Source: Candidatus Scalindua sp. (GTDB lineage: Bacteria; Planctomycetota; Brocadiia; Brocadiales; Scalinduaceae). From it: a stretch of DNA of 64,000 bases. The position numbers and the translations under genes were made by a program. Location: assembly GCA_021776915.1 (NCBI GenBank), contig JAIQZU010000025.1, forward strand, positions 1 to 64,000, written 5' to 3'. Numbering within the stretch: the first letter of the stretch is position 1; every line of letters begins with the position of its first letter. This document shows positions 16,168 to 25,583 of the stretch, in pieces. The notes beneath the pieces are model-generated. The model was given only the letters and a program-made list of their open reading frames with translations. It made no database searches and had not been told where the DNA came from.

Positions 16168-16383
16168 TCAGATTCCATCAAATAGATCTTTAATATCTAT
16201 TTTCAACGCTTTCGCTAATTTCTGAATATTTAATAATGTTATATTTTTTTCTGCCCTTTCAACCATTCCAATGTAAGTTCTATGTACATTTGCAATATCA
16301 GCTAGTGCTTCCTGCGACAATCCTCTCTTAACCCTGACCTCACGTATCCTCTTCCCGAATTTAACCAGTATTGCTTTCTTCAT
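16168..16383 (-). CDS. XRE-family regulator, probable R-M control (C) protein
   Basis: 71 residues, all one helix-turn-helix domain (FGKRIREVRVKRGLSQEALA ... RTYIGMVERAEKN). Size and position just before the methyltransferase gene fit the C proteins of type II systems, which delay endonuclease expression until methylation is established. The 200-base gap to the methyltransferase start could hold its operator, but I see no clear C-box. It could also be an ordinary XRE repressor. Confidence 0.75.
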   Translation of the reverse strand: MKKAILVKFGKRIREVRVKRGLSQEALADIANVHRTYIGMVERAEKNITLLNIQKLAKALKIDIKDLFDGI

Positions 16384-16885
16384 AGCTTCAGATTATATTT
16401 ATTGATGATTATTAGTCTACATACTATAGTTAGCACTTTGGAGATGGTTCGTGTTTATGTGGCCCCATATTTGGCTGGTTAGATAGTCTTTGTTGCGTGT
16501 TTATTAGTAGCTGGTTCTATAGAAGAGGAATATGTTTTGGTTTTCAGGAGGAATCCCATGGATGGAAATATAGCTGTCAATATGGCCAATGAATTTAAGG
16601 CTATGAAGAAGATCAACGCAGGGGGATTATTACTGTAAACTTGGTGAAGCCTGAAAAAGACATCAAAGTTCATTGTGCTGAACAATTAGGGTTGATTTGC
16701 AAGACAAAAGACAAGATTCACCGCTCCCCGGACAAAAAGCGCCGAGGACAATGAGACGCTGAGAACGCAGAGAAAAGAGACAAGAATATTGACAATTGAG
16801 GGATTAAGGAATTCAGGAATTGAAAAGACTAACTCACGCAAAGGACAGAGACAAGAGACGGAGAGACCCCAATGCTGTCAGCAGA
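16384..16885. other. Intergenic stretch with a possible gene fragment and repeats
   Basis: A CAGGAGG ribosome-binding site before ATG at 16558 opens a 26-codon plus-strand frame (MDGNIAVNMANEF...), which ends at 16638 and may be a truncated gene. Further on are a CTCCCCGGACAAAAAGCGCCGAGGAC copy of the CCTCGGCG repeat (about 16724-16750) and GAGGGATTAAGGAATTC-type repeats (about 16797-16820), related to those at 10200-10260 and 19170. Confidence 0.5.
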
Positions 16886-17290
16886 TTATTGTAGATTCAA
16901 TTCTTCATACGCACCATAGAGAATATCTTCTTCGTTCGTGATTCTTTTGCTGATAGCAGTGAAAAGTCTTTCAAACTCTTCCGGAAAATCTTCATCCATA
17001 ACTCCTCCATGATATTTATCAAAGAATTGTTCTACGACTTTTGATACATCTTCCATCTCTATAGCAAATAAATCTAATAATTCCTTTAAATCCTTATTAT
17101 GCTCTGCTTCTTTCCAGAGAACAGGGTAAAGTCGCTCGTTCTCATTCCAGAGATGTTCAAGCAAGCTCGCCTTTATGGACATGAGTTTGGCCTGGCCTTC
17201 TTTAGAAAGAATACCAAGTTCCTCAACTTCTTTGAGTATGGCAACTATTTCCGAATGCTCTCTCTTAAATTCTTCAATCAGTACTGTCAT
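16886..17290 (-). CDS. Hemerythrin-like domain protein
   Basis: 134 residues predicted as a four-helix bundle. H12, HxxxE at H46/E50 and H94 are candidate diiron ligands. In the last helix the usual HxxxE is reduced to E120/E121 with no His, so one ligand is absent or replaced. The family binds oxygen, NO or iron, or acts in iron-sulfur repair (as in RIC/YtfE). The start is firm: AGAGGAGG lies six bases upstream. The gene is single. Confidence 0.85.
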   Translation of the reverse strand: MTVLIEEFKREHSEIVAILKEVEELGILSKEGQAKLMSIKASLLEHLWNENERLYPVLWKEAEHNKDLKELLDLFAIEMEDVSKVVEQFFDKYHGGVMDEDFPEEFERLFTAISKRITNEEDILYGAYEELNLQ

Positions 17291-17361
17291 GTTTTTGCCT
17301 CCTCTTACTGATTTCCGGGAATTCCGCCTGACTTACTTGTTTGCAAATGTGGGAATCGGTG

Positions 17362-19008
17362 TTAAATAGGTATAGTGTCCCCCTGTTTGCACATTTTCTC
17401 ATACATCTCTTCACGCAGTTTTTTAATGGCAGGGCTTCCCATGTATTCGTCAAAGCTCATCTTTTTATCTATAACACCATAGGGCGTTATCTCAATTATT
17501 CTATTAGCTATTGTCTGGATAAACTGGTGATCGTGAGAGACAAACATAACAACACCCTTAAATTCGATCAACCCGTTGTTTAACGAAGTGATTGCTTCGA
17601 GGTCCAGATGATTAGTGGGTTCGTCTAAAAGCAGTACATTGGCGCCGCTTAGCATCATCTTTGCCTGCATAATACGTACTTTTTCGCCACCGGATAGTAT
17701 ATCAGCCATTTTTAATGATTCTTCGCCACTGAAAAGCATTCTACCCAGAAAGCCTCTTATAAACTGGTCGTCCTTCTCCTTGGAATATTGACGAAGCCAG
17801 TCAATCAAGGTGACATTGTCATTAAAGTATTCAGAATTATCTTTTGGCAGGAATGACCGAATTACTGTTGAACCCCAGGCGTAATCACCACTATCTGCTT
17901 TATCCTCATCCATCAATATTTCAAAGAGTGCGGTTGTTGCCATATTATGTGTGCCAACAAAAGCTATCTTGTCATCATTGTGAATAGTTAATGTTAAATC
18001 ATTAAGGGCTACTTCCCCATCCACTTTTTTTGAAATATTTTTTATTGTGAGCACATTGTTTCCTATTGGTCTCTCGGGCGTAAAGCGTATAAAAGGCATC
18101 TTTCTTGATGAAGGCTTAATCTCCTCAATGACCATTTTCTCAAGCGTTTTTTTCCTGGAAGTGGCCTGCTTTGATTTGGATGCATTTGCACTGAACCGGG
18201 CGACAAATGTCTCAAGCTCTTTTCGTTTAGCCTCTGTCTTTTTGTTCGAGTCTCTTGCCTGCTGCAAAGCAAGCTGACTGGACTCAAGCCAGAAATCGTA
18301 ATTGCCGGTGTAGACGGCAACCTTCCCGTAATCTATGTCTGCTATATGAGTACATACGTTATTAAGAAAATGTCTGTCATGTGAAACGACAATTACTGTG
18401 TTCTTAAAATTTATCAGAAACTCTTCAAGCCAGTCAATGGATTGAATATCAAGATGGTTTGTGGGTTCATCAAGCAGCATAATGTCCGGATTGCCGAAAA
18501 GAGCCTGAGCCAACAGGACTTTTACCTTTTCATTACCTGAAAGTTCAGCCATTTTCTTTTCATGCAGTTCGTTTGCTATACCGAGCCCACTTAAAAGAGT
18601 AGACACATCACTTTCAGCCTCCCATCCATTAAGTTCAGCAAACTCATCTTCAAGGTCGGAAACTTTCATTCCATCTTCATTGCTAAAATCGCTCTTTGCG
18701 TAAATGGCATCCTTTTCAACCATAATCTTAAAAAGCCTTTTATGCCCCATTAACACAGTTTCACGTACTACAAATTCGTCAAACTCGTACTGGTTCTGTT
18801 TTAAAACCGCAATTCTTTTGCCCGGAGAAACACTTACGTTCCCGGAAGACGGCTCAATCTCCCCTGACAAAACTTTAAGTAGCGTTGATTTGCCTGAGCC
18901 ATTGGCGCCAATGACTCCATAGCAGTTGCCCGGACTGAACTTTGTAGTTACATCTTCAAATAGTATCCGTTTCCCGTATCGTAAACTTAAATCATGTGTC
19001 TTTAGCAT
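17362..19008 (-). CDS. ABC-F ATPase, YbiT type
   Basis: 548 residues with two ATPase domains and no membrane helices. Domain 1 has Walker A GANGSGKST (about 33-41), a variant signature LSGNEKVK and LLLDEPTNHLD. Domain 2 has LSGGEKVR and LLLDEPTNHLDLE, but its Walker A position reads VGTHNMATTALFEIL, without the Lys that contacts the nucleotide phosphates. The linker (about 240-290) is strongly basic. ABC-F proteins work at the ribosome in translation control or antibiotic protection. YbiT is the best fit by its domain-2 features. A second ABC-F, Uup, lies at 8.2-10 kb. Confidence 0.85.
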   Translation of the reverse strand: MLKTHDLSLRYGKRILFEDVTTKFSPGNCYGVIGANGSGKSTLLKVLSGEIEPSSGNVSVSPGKRIAVLKQNQYEFDEFVVRETVLMGHKRLFKIMVEKDAIYAKSDFSNEDGMKVSDLEDEFAELNGWEAESDVSTLLSGLGIANELHEKKMAELSGNEKVKVLLAQALFGNPDIMLLDEPTNHLDIQSIDWLEEFLINFKNTVIVVSHDRHFLNNVCTHIADIDYGKVAVYTGNYDFWLESSQLALQQARDSNKKTEAKRKELETFVARFSANASKSKQATSRKKTLEKMVIEEIKPSSRKMPFIRFTPERPIGNNVLTIKNISKKVDGEVALNDLTLTIHNDDKIAFVGTHNMATTALFEILMDEDKADSGDYAWGSTVIRSFLPKDNSEYFNDNVTLIDWLRQYSKEKDDQFIRGFLGRMLFSGEESLKMADILSGGEKVRIMQAKMMLSGANVLLLDEPTNHLDLEAITSLNNGLIEFKGVVMFVSHDHQFIQTIANRIIEITPYGVIDKKMSFDEYMGSPAIKKLREEMYEKMCKQGDTIPI

Positions 19009-19246
19009 TACATTCTCTTTTCGTTAAATAAGTAATTTGTTTAAATTTTAAAACCTGTATTCATCAGCGACGGAAGTTTTAGTATATGATGATTCCGTGG
19101 TGTGCAATGTGTTGCAAGCTTACTTATTATAAAGGAGTGAGCGTGTTTTGCAAGACAAAAGGCAAGAGCCAAGATTGAGGAATTAAAGATTTATTGAATA
19201 CTTATTGAATACTTATTCTCCCCCCCTACCACATCAACATCTGTCA

Positions 19247-19618
19247 TTAGAACTTGTAAATGTATTTGATTATGCCGAAGAACGATATTGCTCCCAGTAT
19301 TATCAGGATATACTTGAACCTGTCATCTTTACGATGATGCCTTCTGGAATTGATAACAATTCCAATGACACTTATACCTAGCCCGAAAATCATTAAGTAG
19401 AAAAGGTAATAAATGAGTTCCTGGTCCCATGTTGACCGCACACTAAAGTTTGCAGCTTTGGTGAACATGTTCTCTTGCTCAGGTTTTGCCCTGTCAATGA
19501 TAAATAGAGCCAAAATCATTACAAACCAGCCGAAAATACCAAGCCATCTAAGTGTCTTAGCCCAGAGATCCGGCCCACTGCGCCTTTCTGATTTCGTATC
19601 TGTATTATTTTCTATCAT
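19247..19618 (-). CDS. Membrane protein with three predicted helices
   Basis: 123 residues, unrecognised. Hydrophobic segments lie at about 26-43, 67-87 and 102-117. The N-terminus is polar. The start is supported by AGGGAG eight bases upstream. The surrounding DNA at 19140-19230 has GATTGAGGAATTAAAG-type and TTATTGAATACTTATTGAATAC repeats. No function can be proposed. Confidence 0.55.
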   Translation of the reverse strand: MIENNTDTKSERRSGPDLWAKTLRWLGIFGWFVMILALFIIDRAKPEQENMFTKAANFSVRSTWDQELIYYLFYLMIFGLGISVIGIVINSRRHHRKDDRFKYILIILGAISFFGIIKYIYKF

Positions 19619-19782
19619 ATGTTTATCTCCCTATAATGTGGTTTGCAACGGTATACTGCTTAAATATTTTAATAGATTACAGCACTTGTCAATAGCCGAT
19701 TCTATCCATATTCTACACAAGCTTCTTAAGATGATTATATTTCCGGCTGAGTTCAAGCTTCTTTATTCCTGTCAACCTGTTT

Positions 19783-20535
19783 TTACAAAACATCTTCTAC
19801 TGCAGTGCGATACGCACAAAAATCACAACCGTCATTTGCATCAGGAATCTTGTTGCTGATAAGACATGAATGAATTTTTCTTACTGTTTCTTCTATCCAT
19901 GAATCATTCCCTTCATAAGGGATTAGTGTAATATCAAACTCCAGTCTCTCATTGAACATCTCTCTATCAGTCTGTCCGTTGCAATAGAGGAAATAACCGG
20001 TGTTGGAGACTGAATAACCATTCCTCCTCAACAACCACTGATAGATCTCCATCTGCCTCCTGTAGCCTATTTGCCAATCCAGGTTTACGTTTGTAATCCT
20101 CTCTTTCTTTGATGTAGACTTATAATCGACTATGATATACTCATCTTTAGAATTTATCCATAAGTCATCAATAGCGCCAAAGATGATAAGACCGGTAGGT
20201 TCATGCAGGTATTGAATACCGGTAAAGTTTTCTCTCCATTTGTCCAGTTCTCTATGAGATGCCGGTCGTGCGTCAATACCATATTTTTCCAAAAGAGGGT
20301 GGTTTTGATTGCCGGCTCGATAGTAGTCAAATTCTTTTTTCAGCAGGGTATCAACCGCGCTGTTTAAATTGAACGGGAAGCCCGGCACACGGCCAACTCC
20401 AAGCCGACGGTCTATATAAAAACAACGCGGACATTCAGAGAAAAGGTCAATCTTTGAGCGGCTGAGTTTAAAAGGCTTCTCGTCATTTGGATTAAAAATA
20501 TTTCTGCTTCGTTTTGGTGTGTAATATTTAGACAT
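19783..20535 (-). CDS. RecB/Cas4-like PD-(D/E)XK nuclease with four Cys
   Basis: 250 residues. The catalytic core is GAIDDLW (D123), IIVDYKSTSK (D137, K139) and the downstream QIGYRRQMEIY helix typical of RecB-type nucleases. Cysteine pairs C35/C38 (CPRC, residues 35-38) and C237/C240 (CDFC) lie at opposite ends, the arrangement that binds a [4Fe-4S] cluster in AddB and Cas4. No cas genes are in the window. It is last in a five-gene operon with an M48 protease, a PfkB kinase and bioB. A role in DNA repair is inferred only from family. Confidence 0.8.
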   Translation of the reverse strand: MSKYYTPKRSRNIFNPNDEKPFKLSRSKIDLFSECPRCFYIDRRLGVGRVPGFPFNLNSAVDTLLKKEFDYYRAGNQNHPLLEKYGIDARPASHRELDKWRENFTGIQYLHEPTGLIIFGAIDDLWINSKDEYIIVDYKSTSKKERITNVNLDWQIGYRRQMEIYQWLLRRNGYSVSNTGYFLYCNGQTDREMFNERLEFDITLIPYEGNDSWIEETVRKIHSCLISNKIPDANDGCDFCAYRTAVEDVL

Positions 20536-20556
20536 AAAGTAGTTACGAAACCGGTT

Positions 20557-21684
20557 TTAAGGCAGCGCCTGTGTAGTTTGCTTTGCCATCTCGATCCGTT
20601 TGGAAATGGGTGGATGGCTGTAAAAGAGAAATTCTACAAGCCTATTGGGTGTTCTGTCTGCAAGATTCTGCTCTGCAAGTTTGTCCATTGCAGAGATAAA
20701 GGCTTCAGGATCGTTGGTCTTATCAATTGCATATCTATCACACTCCCTTTCAAACCTTCGGCTGATTGCATTCTGAATCGGCATCAGTATAGAGCCTATA
20801 GCGACCAATACCATACATATAACAGGAAATGCAGCGATGTCATGTATATTTTGAAATCCAAGAGTTTCTACCATCTTTGACAGGACATAATGACATAATG
20901 CAAATCCTAAACCACCTGTGATTGTGCCAATCACTAGCATTTTCCATATATGGTGATAAACGTGGTGCCCCAACTCGTGAGCAAATACTGACTTTATCTC
21001 AGCCAGCGAATAGGAATCCAGGAGTGTATCACTCAGAAGAACCCTCCTGGTACTTCCCATGCCGGCAAGTGCGGCATTGGCCTTCTTTGTGTCTTTACTT
21101 AAATTAATCTTGTAAACCCCCTGAATATTGACTCCTGTGCCTTCTGCAAGCGATTCCAGCCCCTTCTTAATATCCTCATTCTCTATGGGCACACTTTTAT
21201 AAAACAGTGGAAATATGAGAACCGGAGCCAGTTTTGCCATAATAATAGAAAAGAAAATCCAGATAATAGTAACAAATATCCACCAGGAGTTTGGAAAATT
21301 TCTGAGAAACATGTATATTATCTCAACCATAATTATTAGAAGCACCAGTGATAACAGGAACTTCTTTATTTCATCCTTAACCCATCCAAGAAATTTCTGA
21401 TTTGATAATTTGAAAATATGTTCTAAAACAAATCCTCCATAAAAACTTAATGGAATAGTGATTATGTCAATGACTACAACAAAGACTAAAATATAAAGCG
21501 CTATCAAGAGGTATTGATTGACCGTAATCTGTGAGATAAGATCCTTAAGGATGTTTGAGCCAAACAGGCACATGAACACCAGATATATCAGCGCTACTAT
21601 TATGCCGTTAACGGCTAATATATGTTTCTGTAAAGAATATCTCTTCGACAATTTCGCTATTTGTTTTTTTGTGATATCAGGCAT
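20557..21684 (-). CDS. M48 family (Ste24-like) membrane metalloprotease
   Basis: 375 residues from the ATG at 21684; a GTG at 21696 would add four. Hydrophobic helices precede the zinc motif HELGHHVYHH, followed by two more helices and RRFERECDRYAID, whose Glu is the third zinc ligand. Layout and length match CAAX protease 1 (Ste24), whose bacterial members take part in membrane-protein quality control. It lies 26 bases after the PfkB gene and 21 bases before the nuclease gene. Confidence 0.9.
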   Translation of the reverse strand: MPDITKKQIAKLSKRYSLQKHILAVNGIIVALIYLVFMCLFGSNILKDLISQITVNQYLLIALYILVFVVVIDIITIPLSFYGGFVLEHIFKLSNQKFLGWVKDEIKKFLLSLVLLIIMVEIIYMFLRNFPNSWWIFVTIIWIFFSIIMAKLAPVLIFPLFYKSVPIENEDIKKGLESLAEGTGVNIQGVYKINLSKDTKKANAALAGMGSTRRVLLSDTLLDSYSLAEIKSVFAHELGHHVYHHIWKMLVIGTITGGLGFALCHYVLSKMVETLGFQNIHDIAAFPVICMVLVAIGSILMPIQNAISRRFERECDRYAIDKTNDPEAFISAMDKLAEQNLADRTPNRLVEFLFYSHPPISKRIEMAKQTTQALP

Positions 21685-21710
21685 TTTTTTTACCACTATA
21701 GCCGGCCCGG

Positions 21711-22619
21711 CTACGCCGGGTTATCTTCCTCAAGAAACTCTTCAACTTCCCTGAGGTCGGGGATTGCTGTTCTACCACCAATCTTCCGGCACTTAAGCGC
21801 CGCCGTAGCAGAAGCAAACCTCATTATTTTATTTAGATCCCATCTTTGCAGTATCCCGAATATGAATGCACCATGAAACACGTCTCCGCACCCGGTTGTA
21901 TCTTCAGCTTTAACCTTAAATGCCGGTTGGTAAAGATAGCTTTTCCCGGAAACACTTATGCTCCCCTTTTCACCCAGTGTTATTATTACGGTCTCAGCGC
22001 CCAATTCTAACAAATCCATTGCCGCTGCTTTTGGGTCGTTACCAGTATAATATTGCCTGGCAAAATCTTCAGACGCTATAAAGTAATCGGACATCTTTAC
22101 AAGCTCCAGAGACCCCTCTCTCATACTGCCGGCATCCACGACAACAGCTACTCCCGCATCCCTGGCGTATTTAGCAGCCTCCATGGAAGCTTCTTTCATA
22201 AGCCCATCCAGAAGCAATACCTTTGTGGTACTTATCAGATTCTTGTTTACCTCGTCAGGTCTTAATGGCGTAACTGTTGCATTCGACCAGAATATAGTCC
22301 TCTTACCGGTTTCCTTTTCTATTGCGATAAAAGCGAATTGAGACCTTTTGCCCTTTTCAACAATAATATTATCTATGTTGACAAATTCGCCTGTTAAACT
22401 CTCTTTTATAAGATCACCAAAATGATCGTCTGATATCTTCCCTGCAAATGCGGCCCTGGCTCCCAGCCTTGCCAGCGTAACCATTGCCGTTGCCACCGGC
22501 CCTCCGCCCTGAACAGTGAGATTTCTGACTTCTGCTTTTTCGTTGATATCCGGATATTGTCCAACAACTCCAAGATAATCAACACAGCATTGCCCTAAAC
22601 CAACGACATCAAAATTCAA
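21711..22619 (-). CDS. PfkB-family sugar or nucleoside kinase
   Basis: 302 residues of the ribokinase/PfkB family. An N-terminal VQGGGPVATAMVTLARLG motif binds the substrate, and DTTGCGDVFHGAFIFG (about 246-261) contains the catalytic Asp and the anion hole. The substrate is not evident. Translation probably starts at TTG, whose TG is shared with the TGA stop of bioB, a coupling arrangement. The conserved start NFDVVGLGQCCVDY leaves no room for another start. Confidence 0.88.
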   Translation of the reverse strand: MNFDVVGLGQCCVDYLGVVGQYPDINEKAEVRNLTVQGGGPVATAMVTLARLGARAAFAGKISDDHFGDLIKESLTGEFVNIDNIIVEKGKRSQFAFIAIEKETGKRTIFWSNATVTPLRPDEVNKNLISTTKVLLLDGLMKEASMEAAKYARDAGVAVVVDAGSMREGSLELVKMSDYFIASEDFARQYYTGNDPKAAAMDLLELGAETVIITLGEKGSISVSGKSYLYQPAFKVKAEDTTGCGDVFHGAFIFGILQRWDLNKIMRFASATAALKCRKIGGRTAIPDLREVEEFLEEDNPA

Positions 22620-23614
22620 TGTTTATACCCATTTCTTTCTTCGTATGTAAGCCCCAAATCTCTTATCATCTGCAAATCATCATCAGGCGATTTGCCGCTG
22701 GTGGTAAGATAATCGCCTATCATTGTGCTGTTAGCCCCGGCGTAAAACATCCAACCCTGCACGTCCCGCAGATTCCTTTCTCTACCACCGGCAACCTTCA
22801 ACTCTTTATCAGGAAAAATATGACGAAAAACGGCTATGATTTTCAAAATCTCCATCGGTTCCAGGGGCTTTTCTATAGAGGATGGAGTGCCTTTTACGGG
22901 GCTGAGGAAGTTCAGTGGAATAGCGTCTACATCAAGCTCTTTCAACCTGAAAGCCAGGTCTAACCTGTCTTCAATGCTCTCACCAACGCCAAAGACTCCC
23001 CCGCTGCAAATCTTCAAACCTGCTTCTTTTGCAATCTTTATAGTCTCTACTCTGTCGTCATATGAATGTGTTGTACAAATGTTTGGATAATATGACTCTG
23101 AAGTTTCAAGATTGTGGTTAATCATCTCTACCCCGCTTGAAACAAGCTTATTAGCCATTTCACTTGTAATTGTACCTATTGATGTATGGATAGGAATGCC
23201 GTCATCCTTAGATAACTCAGATGCATCTTCACATATCCTGTCAAAATCCTCACTGCCATCCAGACTATAACCACTCGTCACTACACCGACACAATTTGAT
23301 TTATACTCCTTACCTCTTTCTACTGCCCCCGAAATCGCCTCTTTTTCAACTAATGGAAAATTTGCTATTTCAGTTTGATAACGGCTGGATTGAGAGCAGA
23401 ACCTGCAATCTTCTGTACAGCTGCCCTGCCTGGCGCTAGTTATAGAACACAAACTTATAACGTTCTTAAATGAATTGTATCGTATACTATTTGCCCAATA
23501 AAGCAGGTCGTATATTTCATTCCCGCTTATCTTCATCAGAAAATGGGCTTCTTCATAGGATATTCCTTCTCCTTCTATTACTCTGTTTGCTATCTTTTGT
23601 ATCTTTGTATTCAT
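22616..23614 (-). CDS. bioB: Biotin synthase
   Basis: 332 residues. A radical-SAM enzyme that inserts sulfur into dethiobiotin. The motif CTEDCRFCSQSSRY (about 67-80) carries the three Cys that bind the [4Fe-4S] cluster. ITSARQGSC before it and NHNLETSESYYPNICTTHSY further on are typical BioB sequences, and GGRERNLR near the C-terminus includes the Arg that helps bind the auxiliary [2Fe-2S] cluster. No other bio genes are in the window. It sits between the TIM-barrel gene (8-base gap) and the PfkB gene (4-base overlap). Confidence 0.95.
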   Translation of the reverse strand: MNTKIQKIANRVIEGEGISYEEAHFLMKISGNEIYDLLYWANSIRYNSFKNVISLCSITSARQGSCTEDCRFCSQSSRYQTEIANFPLVEKEAISGAVERGKEYKSNCVGVVTSGYSLDGSEDFDRICEDASELSKDDGIPIHTSIGTITSEMANKLVSSGVEMINHNLETSESYYPNICTTHSYDDRVETIKIAKEAGLKICSGGVFGVGESIEDRLDLAFRLKELDVDAIPLNFLSPVKGTPSSIEKPLEPMEILKIIAVFRHIFPDKELKVAGGRERNLRDVQGWMFYAGANSTMIGDYLTTSGKSPDDDLQMIRDLGLTYEERNGYKH

Positions 23615-23622
23615 ATTTGTAC

Positions 23623-24639
23623 TTACTTTAGTTTACGTAATTCCTTGTATCCTTTACTAATATTCTCCCAGACAATCTCGGGGCGGTCAGAGCTGATATA
23701 TGTCATACATGCTCCTCCTTCAAAACACCAGGCGGCAATATTCCTCACACCCGAATCAAAAGCTACTTTAATAGCGGTAGACACCTCTTCTTCTCTCCCC
23801 TCCGGAACCCTGAATCCCTGTATCCATATCTGAGGCTCTTTATTATATTTTTCACACAGACGAACTACCTCTCTGGATACTTTCTCTACAAAACCACTCA
23901 CACTCTCTTTATAAGAGAACCAGTATGGATCGCTTCCAAATATATCAATGTTATCCAGCTTAACCAGTTTATCCCACTGAAATATACCATATTTAGCCTC
24001 GCTGATTGGAAACACACAAACCGCATTTTTTAATCCTTTTTGTGAAGCAGTATCTGACAAGTATTCTAAAAAATTCAGGATAGTTTCCTGTCTGAACTCC
24101 TTTACATCATCAGTAAATTCCATAGACATATCATATCCGTAACTGTTTTTGAAGATATCTTTACACGTAGGGCATGTACAACCCCATATTATTTTTGTGT
24201 TAGCAAACAACTCAGTAAATTCTCCATAAAACAGATGAGGTTCATCCCAGAAAACTCCCTCAGCGCCGGTACTTGCAGCGTGCTCTATCCACTCAAACAT
24301 ATTGTCTCTAAAGGCTTTTGAATTTAGGCATGCCTTGTTGACATTAATTTCACCTTCAGCAAAGCTCAGCTTCTGCCTTGCCTCCGGAAACAATTTTACA
24401 AATGTAGAGAATGATTCACCGCCAAAAACCCTGCCGATCCCCCATGGATCGAGAAATACCTCCAGTCCAAGCTCCCTACTCACCTTGACAATATCAACCA
24501 TGGTTTGAGAATGGTACGTAATATCGTGTTCACTCATCGTATGAATTACTTGATTACAACCATCATCAACCATTTTCTCCATGTCAGCTCTGACATGTTT
24601 TAATGTCCTGTTACCAAAATAACTAGCACCTAATTTCAT
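23623..24639 (-). CDS. Putative TIM-barrel, glycosidase-like protein
   Basis: 338 residues. A repeated strand-helix pattern (MKLGASYFG, VIHTMSEHD, LEVFLDPWGIGRVFGGES, GVFWDEPHLFYGEF, IFGSDPYWF, IWIQGFRVPEG, IAAWCFEGG) suggests a TIM barrel like putative glycosyl hydrolases, with E/D in FWDEPH as a likely catalytic pair. CTCPTC at about 154-159 might bind a metal. No signal peptide is seen. First gene of the bioB operon, with AAAGGAG nine bases before the ATG. No function is known to me. Confidence 0.6.
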   Translation of the reverse strand: MKLGASYFGNRTLKHVRADMEKMVDDGCNQVIHTMSEHDITYHSQTMVDIVKVSRELGLEVFLDPWGIGRVFGGESFSTFVKLFPEARQKLSFAEGEINVNKACLNSKAFRDNMFEWIEHAASTGAEGVFWDEPHLFYGEFTELFANTKIIWGCTCPTCKDIFKNSYGYDMSMEFTDDVKEFRQETILNFLEYLSDTASQKGLKNAVCVFPISEAKYGIFQWDKLVKLDNIDIFGSDPYWFSYKESVSGFVEKVSREVVRLCEKYNKEPQIWIQGFRVPEGREEEVSTAIKVAFDSGVRNIAAWCFEGGACMTYISSDRPEIVWENISKGYKELRKLK

Positions 24640-25583
24640 TACAACAAACTCCTTTTATCCCATGATCAAAATTACACTGGCGCCGTATCGGAAAACTTTA
24701 TTACCGGCGGCCTGTTTGTCGGGCAGATTTTCACTACTGATTAAACAAAGGAATAGTACTTTCACTAAATAATTCTGTCAAGAGAATCTATAGCGTTAAC
24801 CAATAAATTAATATAAAATTATGCTTGAATTAGATTATTTCATTTGATATAAGATGGCTGTAAAAGGTTCTGCTGTGTACGTGAAAGAAGTGAAAATTTT
24901 TTTAAAACCTACAAGCGTCCAACAGGGAGCTTTTTTTTGCTGGCCTTTATCTTTGCCTAGAGTGGAGAATGGTTAACAAAGAGCACCCACCTTAAAAAAG
25001 GGTTGACGAAAAAATCATTCTCACGGCATTTGGCGGAACCTTTTATGTTTTATCAAATCTTTCATTCAAATCAAATATAACTACAAAAAGATTGGAATAA
25101 GCAGGCAACACTGATGGATTTTATACTTAATCAGGTTTCTATCAAATCCACATAATCTGAAATTGTAAATATATTTGGAGAACTACTGAAAATTATAAAA
25201 AAGGACTTCTGCAAGGCTCCAAAGATTAATAATAAAAGTACTTGACAAATTCAAGTAACGCAACTAACATATACTAAGTCATCTACCTCAATATCCTTCA
25301 AAGAATAATACATTCCTTGACTTCGTATTTGGCAAAATATCTGTTTCCAACAATACCAAGTAAAATTAACATACTTGGTGAAAGTTTCCGAAACAAAGTG
25401 AACTCTGGAAACATAGAAGACAGTAATAATCTGCATATTAGAACAAATGATAATATAAAGCATAAGCAGGATCACCTATAAACCTTTTCTGGCAGAAAAC
25501 CACTCAACTAATTGCTTATCTCCAAATACACAAAGAACGATTAATAACCAGTATCGAAATATTCAAATCTCATATACCCATAA
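24640..25583. other. Long AT-rich intergenic stretch
   Basis: About 940 bases between the divergent bioB operon and the exonuclease gene. I see no open frame with a ribosome-binding site, no tRNA cloverleaf and no long repeat. A 74-codon minus-strand frame at 25251-25475 lacks any start signal. A GGGAGCTTTTTTTTG tract near 24917 has the T-run of a terminator but no good stem. Promoters for both flanking operons should lie here. Confidence 0.4.

Noticed and set aside
16558-16638. 26-codon plus-strand frame with CAGGAGG
   Set aside because: A good ribosome-binding site exists, but the frame is very short and the DNA after the stop does not continue any known domain. Kept only as a note in the stretch entry.
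24640-25583. 74-codon minus-strand frame (25251-25475) and possible tRNA in the long gap
   Set aside because: The frame has no start signal and no conserved pattern. No T-loop or anticodon stem could be found.
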